Positions 23,210 to 34,500 of a DNA stretch of 64,000 bases are shown in pieces. Numbering within the stretch: the first letter of the stretch is position 1; the number at the start of each line of letters is the position of its first letter. Position numbers and translations under genes: made by a program. Source of the stretch: Lithospermum erythrorhizon. Lineage: Eukaryota; Streptophyta; Magnoliopsida; Boraginales; Boraginaceae. The stretch lies in the NCBI GenBank assembly GCA_019722365.1, contig JADFUC010000614.1, positions 1-64,000 of the forward strand, given 5' to 3'. Below the pieces are notes generated by a model. The model saw nothing but the letters and a program-made list of their open reading frames with translations, did not search any database and was not told the DNA's origin.

Positions 23210-24342
23210 TGATAAGTGTTTATTATATGTTTGAAACAGTGAGTATTAATTGATGTTATTTTTGCCTTAATGAGATAATTTTACTTGTTTTCATCTTATT
23301 AGATTCACAGCTGATTATACATTAAAGTGAAGTAATTGAACATTTAGCGAGGATGTTGAACAGCTTTATGAAGGGATTAGTAGTCGCTGGCCCAAAAATG
23401 TCAATTGGGATTATGGAATTATCAAATACAAAAAAAAAGTGGTGGAAAATGAGAGGCTAATTATTGTTGAATATAAGCACAAAAGTATTCTAGAGATGGT
23501 GATTGCTACACTTGGTCAACTTGTCACGTTGGAGAATTCAAGGAAGAAGACAACAACCTTTCTGCTTTCTTATGATTTGTTTGGTTTGAATAATATCCGT
23601 TTAAAGTCTATTTTTATTATTGAGGATGGTTGTTATTGAACTTATGCATTTCTCATCTTTCATTATGAACTAATTTATTGTATTGGGACCATGATGTGAG
23701 TTGGATCGAGATGATTTGATTTCTTGAGATTGAGTTTATTCTGATTTGCAAATTACGATTGTGTGCATAGTTACCTTTAATATCTTGATATCAATATTAA
23801 ATTATTTATATAAGTGATTAATTGCTAGAAATAGGGTTATTAAGCGAATTAATAATAAGAACACGTGTTTCATTTACCATAGAGATATAAGAGTAATGCA
23901 GGTGTGTAATTTTACAAGCGTATGTTGTTAATAAGGTCTCCTATTTTAGTATCATAGAGATATAGTTAGCTTCTTAGGGGATAATTGGTGTTAGCGAGAT
24001 GTAATATCAATTGTGTAAACATGACTTTTTTGTTATGAATTAATAAAGGAACTACTAAGTGAATTGAGTACGATGATCGAATAAATCGTGTGTCACGGCT
24101 ATACTTTTCCATATTAAGTAAACCCACTGCTTTCTCGTTCAATTAGTTTAGTTAAATGAAATTCTTATTCAATTTAATTAATTAGTCTAGATAAGAAAGT
24201 CATATTTCATTATTGGATTAATTAAGGATTAAAAAAATTAATACTTATTAGATTGGGATTTGTGGATTCGACACTCTACTTATTCATTATATTACTTGAC
24301 ACGACCCGGACTCGACCCGGAACACATAAAATAGTGTTGTCA
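23210..24342 (+). repeat. Athila 3' LTR
   Basis: It starts TGATAAGTGT directly after the polypurine tract and ends TGTTGTCA, followed by the target duplication ACCAA. It pairs with 13501-14641. Confidence 0.93.
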
Positions 24343-25030
24343 ACCAACTCGCCCTTCATTGGAACCGGTGAAAGATTCGCTTGATTTATTGGAAATCCTC
24401 ACGTACTTAAGTATGTGGTCAATGGCAGCTTGTAAAGGAGGTTTCTGTAGTCTATAAGAAAGGAGGAATCGAACCCTCTTAGATATGGTTCGATCAATGA
24501 TGAGTACCTCAACACTACCGGCCAATCTATGGTGATATGCATTACAAACTGCAATGCATACAATAAATAAAGTTCCAACAAAAATCAGCTCCTTTAACTC
24601 CGCATGAGTTGTGGTTTAAGAACCCACTGGATACCCCAAGGAAACTTTAGGGTGTTACTTCTATCATAAAAATGAGAATAAGGAAATTTTTATTGCTAAA
24701 TGCTGGTGTCTTCCTTGAAAGAGAGGGGAATATATGGATAGACTCAGGACAATGATAACCGAGCTTTGTTCAAAAGAGCGAGGAGAAGTTTCCGTTAAGA
24801 GTACTTTTGAATCTCCTCAGGAGATGGATCCTTCTTACATAGAAGAAGTTCCGCTCGACCCACGGGAAGCCACAGACCAGCTTCTTGAGAATCAACTGAC
24901 CTGAGAAGATGCATTAGAACTTCGTCGGCAATAGATAGATAAATGCGGGAAGGTTTCTTAGTTAAAGTGACGAGCCATGCCCGTATGAAGAAGTAATGAA
25001 GAAAGACTGTTGATGAATGGCTTTTTAGCC
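24343..25030 (+). pseudogene. Copia-A integrase, 3' half of the split domain
   Basis: It begins NSPFIGTGERF, continuing the wording cut at 13500. The stretch at 24450-24545 (three frames) then gives the Copia block RRNRTLLDMVRSMMS-like followed by LPANLWGYAL-like wording, the end of the integrase core. A GYPKETLG-like piece (about 24630-24655) marks the linker to reverse transcriptase. A central part of the integrase core seems missing, since only about 100 bp separate the two blocks. Confidence 0.75.
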
Positions 25031-25680
25031 AAAAAGAAATTGAATCGACTCAATGTACCATAACAAAGTATGGACATCGATAGACTTACCCGAAGGTGCA
25101 AGACCCATTGAGTATAAATGGGTATTTAAACAAAAACTGGATAAAGATTGAAACGTCCATGTTTATAAGGTTATATTAGTAGCCAAAGATTTCAAACCGA
25201 TTCAAGGAATCGACTATGATGAAACCTTCTCCCCAGTTGTGAAGTTTAAATCCATTCGAATTCTCTTAGCCGTTCTTTTTGAAATATGACAAATGGATTT
25301 AAAAGCGGAATTCATGAATAGGAATCTAGAAGAGGGCGTGTACATATGACCTCCGGATTTACATGTCTAAAAGGACCTAGAAGGTTTGCAAGCTACACAC
25401 ATATCCATCTATGGAGGCTTGACATCCGAGGAAGTTGAATCTTTGTTTGATAAAGCAATCAAAAGTTTTGGATTTGCTAGAAACGAAGAAGATTCTTGTG
25501 TATACAAGAAGGTTAGTGGGAGCCATATTACATTTGTGGTCCTATATGTAGATGACATACTAATCATTGGAAATGACATACCAATGCTTGAGTGATCAGC
25601 CTTAGTGTGTAAATGTTTTCTCAATGAAGGACCTAGGAGAAGCCGGTACATTCTTGTAATCCAAGATACATAGAATGGAT
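25030..25680 (+). pseudogene. Copia-A reverse transcriptase
   Basis: Blocks in order: ARPIEYKWVFKQKLD-like (25100-25145), FKPIQGIDYDETFSPVVKF-like (25190-25250), WQMDLKAEF (about 25289-25315) and CVYKKVSGSHITFVVLYVDD (Y-V-D-D at 25545-25556). The last open piece is 25386-25595. These are Ty1/Copia motifs in the usual spacing, apart from frame breaks. Confidence 0.88.
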
Positions 25681-25879
25681 TGAAAGAGGCTCATTGGAAT
25701 GAGCTAGAACACTTGCTATTGATAAGTTTTACGCATAGATTCCATATGGAGAACTCAAGAATTGTAATCTTCATGAGACATGGAATATCTCTCGATGGAT
25801 TCGGCGGCTCCATTTGAGGAAATTGAGATAAAGAACATGAGTAAAGTTTAATATGCCTCGTCATGGGATCTATCGTAAT

Positions 25880-26425
25880 AATAAATGTTGTGTACACGAT
25901 AGGCGTTCTTGGCTGGAAAATGGACAATGGTAAAGGCTATCCTTAAGTACTTAAGAAGAACTAAGGATGTGTGTCTCGTGTACGGAGGGAAAAACAATTT
26001 GTTAGTAGAAGGCTGCACCGATGCCAGTTTCCAAACCGACGGAGATGATTTTAGATCTCAGTCTCGTTATGTGCTTGAGCGATTGGGCCGGTGTCTTGAG
26101 AAGTGCGATAGCAAACCAAGCAAGCGTGGCTACTCGACAGTTGAGTACATTCTGCGGCATTAGGCTGCAAAGGAAGGTAGGCTGGATCAAAAAGTTCGTA
26201 AATGAACTTGAGTGGTACCTAGCATTGAGAATCCAGTACAACTATTATGCGGCAACGGTTCAATTTCTCGAAGCTAAGGGAACCAGAGAACATAACGATC
26301 AAGCATGTACTCCGGGGAAATACCATCTCATTCAAGAGCGTGGTGAAAATGTGGAGCTATGTAAAGTAGACACAGACGATAATTTAGCCGACCCCCTAAC
26401 TAAGCCACTAACATAAGTCAAACAT
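25880..26425 (+). pseudogene. Copia-A RNase H and pol C-terminus
   Basis: ILKYLRRTKDVCLVYGG, GCTDASFQTD and, in other frames, ASVATRQLSTF and KVGWIKKFVNELEW are Copia RNase H blocks. They end in KYHLIQERGENVELCKVDTD, then DNLADPLTKPLT and a stop at 26414-26416. The C-terminal wording is nearly intact. The same family signature recurs in Copia-C (43680-43990). Confidence 0.88.
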
Positions 26426-26477
26426 GAAAAGCACATGCACAATGCTGGATTGAGGAGTGTATGTGAATGGCATTAGT

Positions 26478-28193
26478 TTTAGTGTGAGCCAGTTTTCATT
26501 ATAAGTGTTTCAATTGTCAAGATAATGTATGAATTTCAAGCTTCTCAATTCAATAAATATATTTATCTTGTTTATATGTTTGTATATATTTATATATTGC
26601 ATATACATATGTACTTCATTGTCCAAGTAATGACACTTTGATTCCATTAGCAATCTAAGGTTGTCTAGAGAGATCTTCAGATATGTGATCTGAACAAGAA
26701 ATCCTCAATCAAGCCTAGAGAACCACGAGATTGCTCATCCCACTGAGTCGGTGTTCAGCGGTCGAATCGAACACACCCAATGACTAGTGTGTGATAGGTT
26801 AATGCGGATCACGCGTTTCTTGGATCGAGAAAGGGAGTGAACTCTAATCAATCATCTGGTATGCATGTCGGCCGATTCGAGTGCGAGGAATTTGGACATG
26901 ACCGCCCGATTGAAAGCTTAGAAGATAACATATCAACGTCCTAAGGGGATTCTCACAGAACTTAAAGTTAGATGGGGATTCTTCGACTTGCGTGCCAGGA
27001 TTTCATTTTACAAGAGTAATGTACTTTTACCGTGTCAAACGTTTTCTGTAAAAGGAAAACTATAACGACATTTTGTTGGGTATGCTACAAATGTAAGGAT
27101 GGAAAGACCTATACATTATATGGGATTCGTACAACCGGATATGTCGGTAGTTTTCTGATATCTTGGTGAATTAAGGGCGATTGTGATGGCCATCTCCAGC
27201 TTGGTGCTGGATATCGCATTAATTCATGAAACCAAGAAAACTACAGTCGCGAAGATTAGTGACAATAATCATGCAATAAGCTATTTGTTGGAAAACCGAT
27301 GCGAAGGAATCGTTGATACAATGTCGTCAAAAGGGCAAATGGGAATGACTGAATTATGAGATATTTGAAATGATGTCACGTTGAACAATTCGTTGTACAA
27401 TCGATTAACTTTCGTTACAAGTTTAAGTTCACATATAAGTTTGATTGTATGGCGATGTTCGTGATAGGATACTTTCGATATGAAACTAGAGATTATGATG
27501 GCTTACTAGAATTAAAGCTCATAATCCCGATATATTATCGAATAATGTTAGGTTAATATTTATTAATATATGGTCTTTTCGGTCGAGCCCTAAGAAGAAT
27601 CGCAACGTACAACGAAATCAAGTTTTAATGCGATTATAACTTCCGGAGTTTAAAATGAACTTGTATGGAAATTTTGGGGTAGATTCCAATTTTGGAATCT
27701 TACCCGTAAAATGGCCGACTAGGAGGAGAAAGGAAGAAGGAGATTTTCTTCATCACTTGGTGAGCCTAAAATTTAGGACCTCGAACCTACATATAAATAC
27801 GGCAGCGGATGAAGAGGGTGCTCGTTCAACTTCTCCTTTGAGAAGCAATGAAGGCAAAAGCTCTCTCCCCCGCCCCCCTCGTTTAGTCGAGTGGTAGGAG
27901 AAAGAAGCCCTTTTATTTTTTATATTATAAAATGCTTAGGTTTAATATTTTAAACGAGGTTACAGTAAAACTCAGGAGGAAACATTCCATTCGTTGGTGT
28001 GGACAACTCTTGGAGGCATTCTACTTTGGATGCTAGAAGGATCTCCATCATCATATTCCGCTAGCTGCTTTGATTCCCAAAGAACGGTACATACTTATGT
28101 CTCTTTAATTATTGTTTATACAAGTAGTAGTGATCATGGAATTCGTATTCATAGTATTAGTAGAATATTATTTATACGATAGAATCTCTAACA
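26478..28193 (+). repeat. Copia-A 3' LTR (about 1.7 kb)
   Basis: It starts approximately after the pol stop and a weak purine stretch (TTTAGTGTGAG, 26470-26480) and ends CTCTAACA at 28193. The 25 bp at 28164-28188 equal the 5' LTR remnant at 10409-10433. Immediately beyond, minus-strand Copia-B integrase wording begins. The start is uncertain by tens of bases because the 5' LTR start is not in the window. The 27655-27897 frame is not supported as a gene. Confidence 0.7.
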
Positions 28194-29060
28194 CCCTCGA
28201 ATTCATGTGTCCTTTTTAAGAGTCCTTGACACGCTTCATTAGACTTCATCGAATCACATTAAAAGAACGTGACATTCCGTGACTCTAATATTGTATTCTT
28301 GTTCATTAAGAGTGAATTATCGCTCTTATGAACAAGGAAACCGATATGCGTCTTGTTGTGGCGTATCGATAAAGATCAGCATCCAGCTGTTTTAGGACCA
28401 ATCATCAACTGCTTAGGAGGAGGTATCATGACCTTTGCCAAACACCCCCACACTCGAAGATATTTGTAGGTTGGAGCTCTACCTTTGAACAACTCAAATG
28501 GATTTTTATCTTCATCCTTGCGAGGAATTTTATTTAGAAGGTAGTTGGTTGTGAGAATTGTTTCCCCCGACATTCATCGAGGTAAGCCTGAAGTTATCAA
28601 CATGGTGTTCATCATCTCTTTCAATGATCGATTTTTCCTTTCAGCAATCCCATTAGATTGAGGAGAATATGGTAGGGTCACTTCGTGAACTCGCTCAGCA
28701 CAAAATTAACAAAAAGGTGAGACATACTCTCCACCTCTATCACTTCGCACCACTTTAATCTTTTTCTCAAGTTGATTTTTAACTTCTTCATTATAAAGTA
28801 AAAATTTATCTATTACCTCATTTTTACTTTTCATCAAGTATACATAGAAAAGTTTTGTGCAATCGTCTACAAAGGTGATAAAATACTCATTTTCACCTTT
28901 GGATTGAACTGAGATCATATCATAGACGTCATTGTGAACAAGATCGAGAATCTTATTATTTCAAACCACAGTTGGAAATGTTGTCCTCGTCGATTTTGCT
29001 TCAACACACGTTTCACACTTGTAATTCTTATCGATAAAATCATTAGGTATGTGATTCAAC
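28194..29060 (-). pseudogene. Copia-B integrase
   Basis: Minus-strand pieces: ENEYFITFVDDCTKLFYVYL and KSKNEVIDKFLLYNEEVKNQ, then IKVVRSDRGGEYVS (28918-28706), carrying the catalytic D residues of the DDE core. ETILTTNYLLNKIPRKDEDK and RAPTYKYLRVWGCLAKV follow (28573-28376). After 28380, FLVHKS, NTILES and RNVTFF-like pieces show the linker to reverse transcriptase. One or two indels separate the blocks; otherwise this is the best-kept integrase in the window. Confidence 0.85.
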
Positions 29061-29329
29061 TTCGTCGTTCTTCACGAAAATTAGAGTTCACATGGCTTTA
29101 ACCTCTTGTGCCATAAATTAGAATACTCACAAGCATGGCAGCATTCTTTATTCATCTTGATAAAGCAACCATTACATTCATCTTGAAAAGGCCATCTAAC
29201 ACATAGTCTTTTCCAACAAATATGCCCGACTTAGAAAGTACAACTTTATCAGACTCGATTACAAGTTTAAATGCATTCTTGCTATGTAGGGAGCCAAACC
29301 TGAGTTCTTTGAGTTAAGGCATGCACCAA

Positions 29330-30260
29330 AACATTCTTCAAAGTTACTTCATTTCCCAAAGTCATCTTGAGCACCACCGATTCCTTCTCCACTCAATGTT
29401 AAGAGTTACTAAGTCGCCATGTACATCTTCTCACCATTCGTAAGTGGCTTGAATGTAGAAAAGTGATCCTTATTTGACAATATTAGCACCGGTATCGACC
29501 ATACATCTTGTAGGTTGGACAAAAATTCACCTCAGAAATCAGAGCTGATAAGTTCATCTCATCTAATTCTTTGGTGACCATATTCGCCATGCTTTTCCCA
29601 TTGTTACTCCTCTTGGGTTGTTTACACTTGAAGGACTTATGACCTCGTTTGTTATAATTGTGGCTGCATACGTCAAAACCTTATTAAATTGTAGTAGAAC
29701 CACTCTTTTTGAAAGAGTTTCCCCTAAGGGCAAAATCACTCTTCTTCTTCCCCTTGAAAGATCTTGAAGAAGTCCCATGTTCAACAACATTAGCTTTAGA
29801 CTCTCCCATAGAGGAGTTGGGATAAATACTCACAATCCCATCTTCAAGTGAACGGAAAGTTGCTCCAGATTCATATCCTTCCGTTTGTACTTCACATAAT
29901 TCTTGAAGTCTTTCCAAGATGGGGGCAATTTCTCAATTATAGCCGCAACTTTGAACATTTCGATCCAACACACGTACCCTGCTTAATGAATTTCATGGAA
30001 GATTATCTCGAGGATTCTAGAACTTGATCCTCCACCGATTGCCATCCTCCTTAAGATAGTCAAAATTTACCCTGATAAATTTCTTGGCACCCGCGTCTTG
30101 AGTCTCATATTTATACACTATACAAATCATCCGATAGATACGTCGACACATAGTTCCGACTCGAAATAGTCGGGTGTTTCCATGCAACCCAGCGGCGAAA
30201 CTCCGTACACCCGTCGTCTTGAACGTTGGAGGTTTCTCGACCAAGAACCGTTAAAAGTTC
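29330..30260 (-). pseudogene. Copia-B gag with zinc-knuckle relic, and protease area
   Basis: The N-terminal side (30244-30017) includes YKYETQDAGAKKFIRVNFDY, resembling the Copia Gag block 'Y-T-AGTKKFLVGKFLDY'. Next is LQELCEVQTEGYESGATF (29917-29860), then a knuckle relic KRGHKSFKCKQPK near 29665-29625 in a shifted frame. Protease wording after it is too broken to name residues. Start codon and exact ends are uncertain. Confidence 0.65.
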
Positions 30261-30599
30261 AAGATGGGTGAGATAGAACATCATTTGGTCTCTCTATCTT
30301 TTTTGAAATTACATACAAAAGGCCGGAGGCTTAGGTTGACCATTCTTACATCCGCAAGGGCATTCGGAGGGATTGAGGATCTGATAATATCCTTTATTGT
30401 AGCAAAATTTGGTGGAACAACTCGAACCACCGCGCCCGAGGTACTTGGCCGCCGGACCCAACACCCGACCCAGCGACTCCCGAAACAACATCGGGAGCAG
30501 TGGAAGAGTGACACCAGCAACGGCGAAGACGATGAACCACTTGAAACATCTCCGGGGGCAAGGAGGAGCAATATGACCACAGCTTGACACGAAGTAACA

Positions 30600-30615
30600 G
30601 CTCTCAGCGACCCCA
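30600..30615 (-). other. Copia-B primer-binding site (degenerate)
   Basis: On the minus strand TGGGGTCGCTGAGAGC resembles TGGTATCAGAGC with an insertion. It lies between the LTR-like sequence and gag. Confidence 0.45.
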
Positions 30616-31558
30616 CGGAGGAACATTCTCAATAACACTTACATTGATAGCGAGTATCAGCTTATTGGACTCCGTGGCAAAATATTTGACAATGTGGCTC
30701 CAAGCAATCTGTTTTAAGAAGTTGTGAGAGAGAACTAATAAGGGAATCACGGGCTGTAACACAACACTTTACACAAGAACAACAAAAATGTATTCATTCG
30801 ATTACAACCAACACAGGAACAACATATAAATAAACTGGGATCAGTCACGGTGAGCCTTTCAGCAAAGCAGTTAGACATCTTTCCCGTTGGTGCTTAGGAG
30901 CCGAGTAAGAGGTGATTGTTTCACTAGGATAAAATATTGCAGCCGGCTACAAGCGCTAGTGCATCAATCCGAACTTAGTGAGCGAGCTTGAAGTATCATC
31001 TAAAAGCAGGACATCGAAAAATGCGAGAGAGGATGAGCTCTCGGGATTTTGACAACATTAGTGTGTGTTGTTCCTACCAACTCTATGGGAAATTTTGCTA
31101 GATGATCTATAGATATAGGAAAGGAGCATAACGTTTGTAACGGCGGCCTTTGAATGCAATTGATGAGGCGAAATGTTGTAATCAAGCGTTTTGGAAGTGC
31201 TTTGAATTCTCATTTCAAATTCAAAAAATGCAAAACTAGCTTGACCCGCGGCCAAGGTTGGCTCATGGCCACTTTTTGGCTGCGTGTGTCCACGGTTGCA
31301 CCGCAAGCACTGGATTCACAATTTCGAGCTCATTTTTCGCGTTTGCACCCAGCGGTAGCGGGAGTTTTGGTATTGTAAGTCAATCGATTTATTAAGTCAT
31401 GGGGCTGCTTTACTTATAAAGTGAGTTGTTCCCAGCGGCTACACTCGATGTGAGGCAATGAAAATTCAAAACTTCCATTTCCTCATTCCAATCTTAGCAC
31501 ACCTCTTTGACACACAAAAGGATTGCCAAATTTTGGATTCACAAACAATTATCTAACA
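30616..31558 (-). repeat. Copia-B putative 5' LTR
   Basis: On the minus strand it starts TGTTAGATAATTG (31558) and contains a TATA-like CTTTATAAGTAAAG (about 31423-31410). It is followed by CA-rich transcribed-type sequence down to the primer site. No partner LTR is in the window, so the limits rest on these signals. The 31154-31378 frame is not supported as a gene. Confidence 0.5.
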
Positions 31559-34500
31559 TCCCCATATGAATCAAAATTTGTATTCAAACAAAATCACAAC
31601 AAATTAACAATAAGACCTCTTATCACGAAACTTTTTGGCAATCTGAATTAAAGGTAAATACGCGATAGAACATCAATAAGGAGATGTTGTAAGACAATCT
31701 CAACGAGGCTCTCCAATGGCAACGCTGGGCGAGGGTTCGAATGGGGAAAACTTACATGTCGATGCTTCGTTGGGATGAACACCTGGCGTCCCAAAGAAGG
31801 CTAGTGTTCCCTTGGCTCATGATAAAGTCTTTAAGAAATCTGTGGCTCAAAAGAATAGCGATTCACGAATCCCTCTTTAAAAATGTCTTCAAAATAGTTA
31901 GATCTCAAAGTATCATTCAATGACATTAAAACAACTATGTAATGAGGATTGACCAACTTCTAAACCTGTAAACTTCAATGAAGGTGAACTAAGCATAGAA
32001 ATACTCTCAAAACACACCAAAGATTACACTTGATCTACCTTAATTGAACCCGTGGCCTATTATTACCAGTGATATAGGCTAGCTTTACATCAAAGTGCAG
32101 AGTTCGGTGGCGGCAGAATGAGTATATATCTGACCTTTCCAATTTTGTGCGTTAGTAGCCAGGACTTTAGAGCAACAGCTTTTCAACACCCACTTCGTGA
32201 GATTTCCAGTAATTACATGGCCTCGGTGCAATTTCCAGCAGTTAGTGTCTAGTTTTCACAACAAATAACATTTTCGTTCCTTATTCTAACACATGCAATT
32301 TATACCTTTTGACTTGTTTTTAAAATATCATAATAATATTATTACTTGTAATTATTCTACACATATTTAAATAGTTATTGATAATTCAAGTTTCACTACT
32401 TCAAAACCAAAAACATCGATTAAAATTTTCTTTGGAGAAAGTTCCATTCAATTATTTAAATGCATTAATATACATATTTACTCTAAAAATAAGCAATGTA
32501 ATAAGGATTAACCAACCTGTAATCTTCAATAAAGGTAGATTAAGCTACGCAAATACTCTTAAACAAACAAAATATTACACTAGATATATTTTAGTTCACA
32601 GTTCGGTGTCTTATCTTTCACTGCAAATTATTAATTTTTCCTTATTCGAACACATGCAATTAATATCATTGGATTTTAAAAAAAAATATCATTATAACAT
32701 CAATTATTCAGTATATAATTACGTAGTTATTAATGATCAAAGTTTCAATCAATAACATTAAAATACATATTTACTTCTAGTACCAATATAATAAGGATTA
32801 ACCACTATAAACTTCAATCACCGCACTTATAAAAATGTGAGTTGTGTTTCTTCCCTTTTTATATTACTAATTATTATATTACCCTTATTATATTAGTTTC
32901 TATTGATAGAAAAATATGTTTCTAACATTTTAAAATAGACTTCTATAACAATTCAATAATTAATAAGTCCTAATATTTTGCCTAAAAACTCTACTCTTGA
33001 TTCAAATATAGTTGAAATTATCTACTCTGCGTATAATAAAGTTTTTACCACTTTCATCACGATAATGTTAATTAAAATATTTCATTATCGACATCTTCGT
33101 CCAATTATATAAAAATATTCAACATCTTTGCAAGCCGAGATAAAGTGTTTGATATAATATTATCTTTGATTTTTTAATTTTATCATATGATAAGTAGAAT
33201 TCTATTTTAGTACAATGAATTAGTCTACTCATACTAAAAAAATTTGTATGATAATTATTCAATTATAAATTAAAAAATAATTTTTCTAATCCAAAAAATT
33301 ACTATTAAAGAATATATATCTAAATTATTATGTGATATTTTGTACTTACATTCAACAATTGAAATAAAAGAAGTATCAAGTTACATATCTAATACTCCCT
33401 CGAATCCCCCAATCGGTGTCAAGGTTTAGAATTTGTATTTTCACAGTTAAATGTTAAATTCAAATATTTTTATTTCTATTGTATAATGTTGAGTGAAAAT
33501 TATCAAATTATAATATTTTAAGTATGCTTTAATATTGACGTTAAATTTATTAATCAAAATTATGTTTATCAATGAAGGCATAAAAGTTTCATCGATTTAG
33601 AGCACATAAATCAAAGCATGACAATCTGGAAGTAATAAATTTGGATATTTTATTTGAGGAAATTTAATTTTCTTTATTATAATATATATAACATGTTAGT
33701 TTTGATGCTTAAATAAAAATATCTTTATACATAAAGCTATATATCACGATAATTAATTAGAGTTGAATTCAATATATGAAAGGGAATTAAAAATTCAATT
33801 TTCACTATTTAATATTGATTAGTAATTAGCAAACTAAATAAGTATATTGTCGTAATAATACTCATATTAGTTTTATCTATATTATAATTACAGAAAATAC
33901 ATGCATGAATATATGTATATTATGAATATATAATCCACTTTATTGATGAGCGATTCAATGTACAAATCGGTACCACTAAATGCTTATTTGAATAGCTTAA
34001 TTGTGACATTTATATTAAAGTTATTATTTATGTCAAAATTTAAAAATTTTCATATACAGATAATATTAATCACATATATACTATTCAGGTTTAACTTTTT
34101 ATTAAAAAAAATTATTACACAAGATATAGTTAGATATGTCGTCTTTTATTAAGATTTGATTTTTATTATAATTAAATTTTAAGAGTATTTCACGTTTGAG
34201 CAAGGACATCCCAATGTATGTTCTCTTTTTGGTATTTTGCATGGCTAAAATTAGAGAATTTTATAAAAACGTTTTGATATTATTCGGTTTGTGCAAATAT
34301 TATTGAGTCGATAAATGATGTTAAAATAGATGCATAAAATAAAATTGAATAGTAGAACTATGAATAATTTATACTATAATCAATTGAGAAGTCATGTTTA
34401 CTAACGATAAATAAAAATAAGATAAGGTGTATTTTTTGTGAAAGAAAAGAGATATTTTCTAACAATAAATAAAATTACATAATGTAATTTTTATTAAACG

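Larger units (their letters stand above)
13501..24342 (+). mobile_element. Athila-type Ty3/Gypsy retrotransposon, structurally complete, coding region decayed
   Basis: LTRs of about 1.14 kb (13501-14641 and 23210-24342) begin TGATAAGTG and end TGTTGTCA. ACCAA flanks both sides (13496-13500 and 24343-24347). The primer site TGGCGCCGTTGCC (14645-14657) is the tRNA-Asp type used by Athila. Gag, the DLGAS protease and the FMDDFSIFG reverse transcriptase agree with Athila. A further coding region and several polypurine tracts lie between integrase and the 3' LTR. It is nested in the Copia-A integrase. All genes carry stops and frameshifts. Confidence 0.93.
10409..28193 (+). mobile_element. Copia-A: Ty1/Copia retrotransposon (Tork/Angela-like) split by three later insertions
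   Basis: Fragments that join in reading order are: LTR tail (10409-10437), primer site (10438-10450), leader, gag (about 11880-12309), [Cassandra 12310-13041], knuckle/protease (13042-13420), integrase start (13420-13500), [Athila 13501-24342], rest of integrase, reverse transcriptase and RNase H (24343-26420), and 3' LTR (about 26478-28193). The protein wording is continuous across both gaps, which is the main support. The protein order PR-IN-RT-RH is Ty1/Copia; the long LTR (about 1.7 kb) suggests the Angela/Tork group. It sits inside the minus-strand Copia-B. Confidence 0.82.
28194..31558 (-). mobile_element. Copia-B: minus-strand Ty1/Copia retrotransposon, 5' half
   Basis: Going left on the minus strand: putative 5' LTR, primer site (about 30615-30600), gag, zinc knuckle, protease area, integrase, and the integrase/reverse transcriptase linker ending at Copia-A. 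Its reverse transcriptase, RNase H and 3' LTR are absent here and should lie left of position 1 if Copia-A inserted into it. The outer LTR limit at 31558 is inferred from a TGTTAGATAATTG start (minus strand). Confidence 0.7.

Noticed and set aside
23439..23639. 66-codon frame with clean wording
   Set aside because: It is inside the Athila 3' LTR and broken in the 5' LTR (13745-13950).
30264..30638. Overlapping frames of about 110 codons on both strands
   Set aside because: Three conflicting frames in a GC-rich part of Copia-B between the primer site and gag; none carries a recognisable motif.
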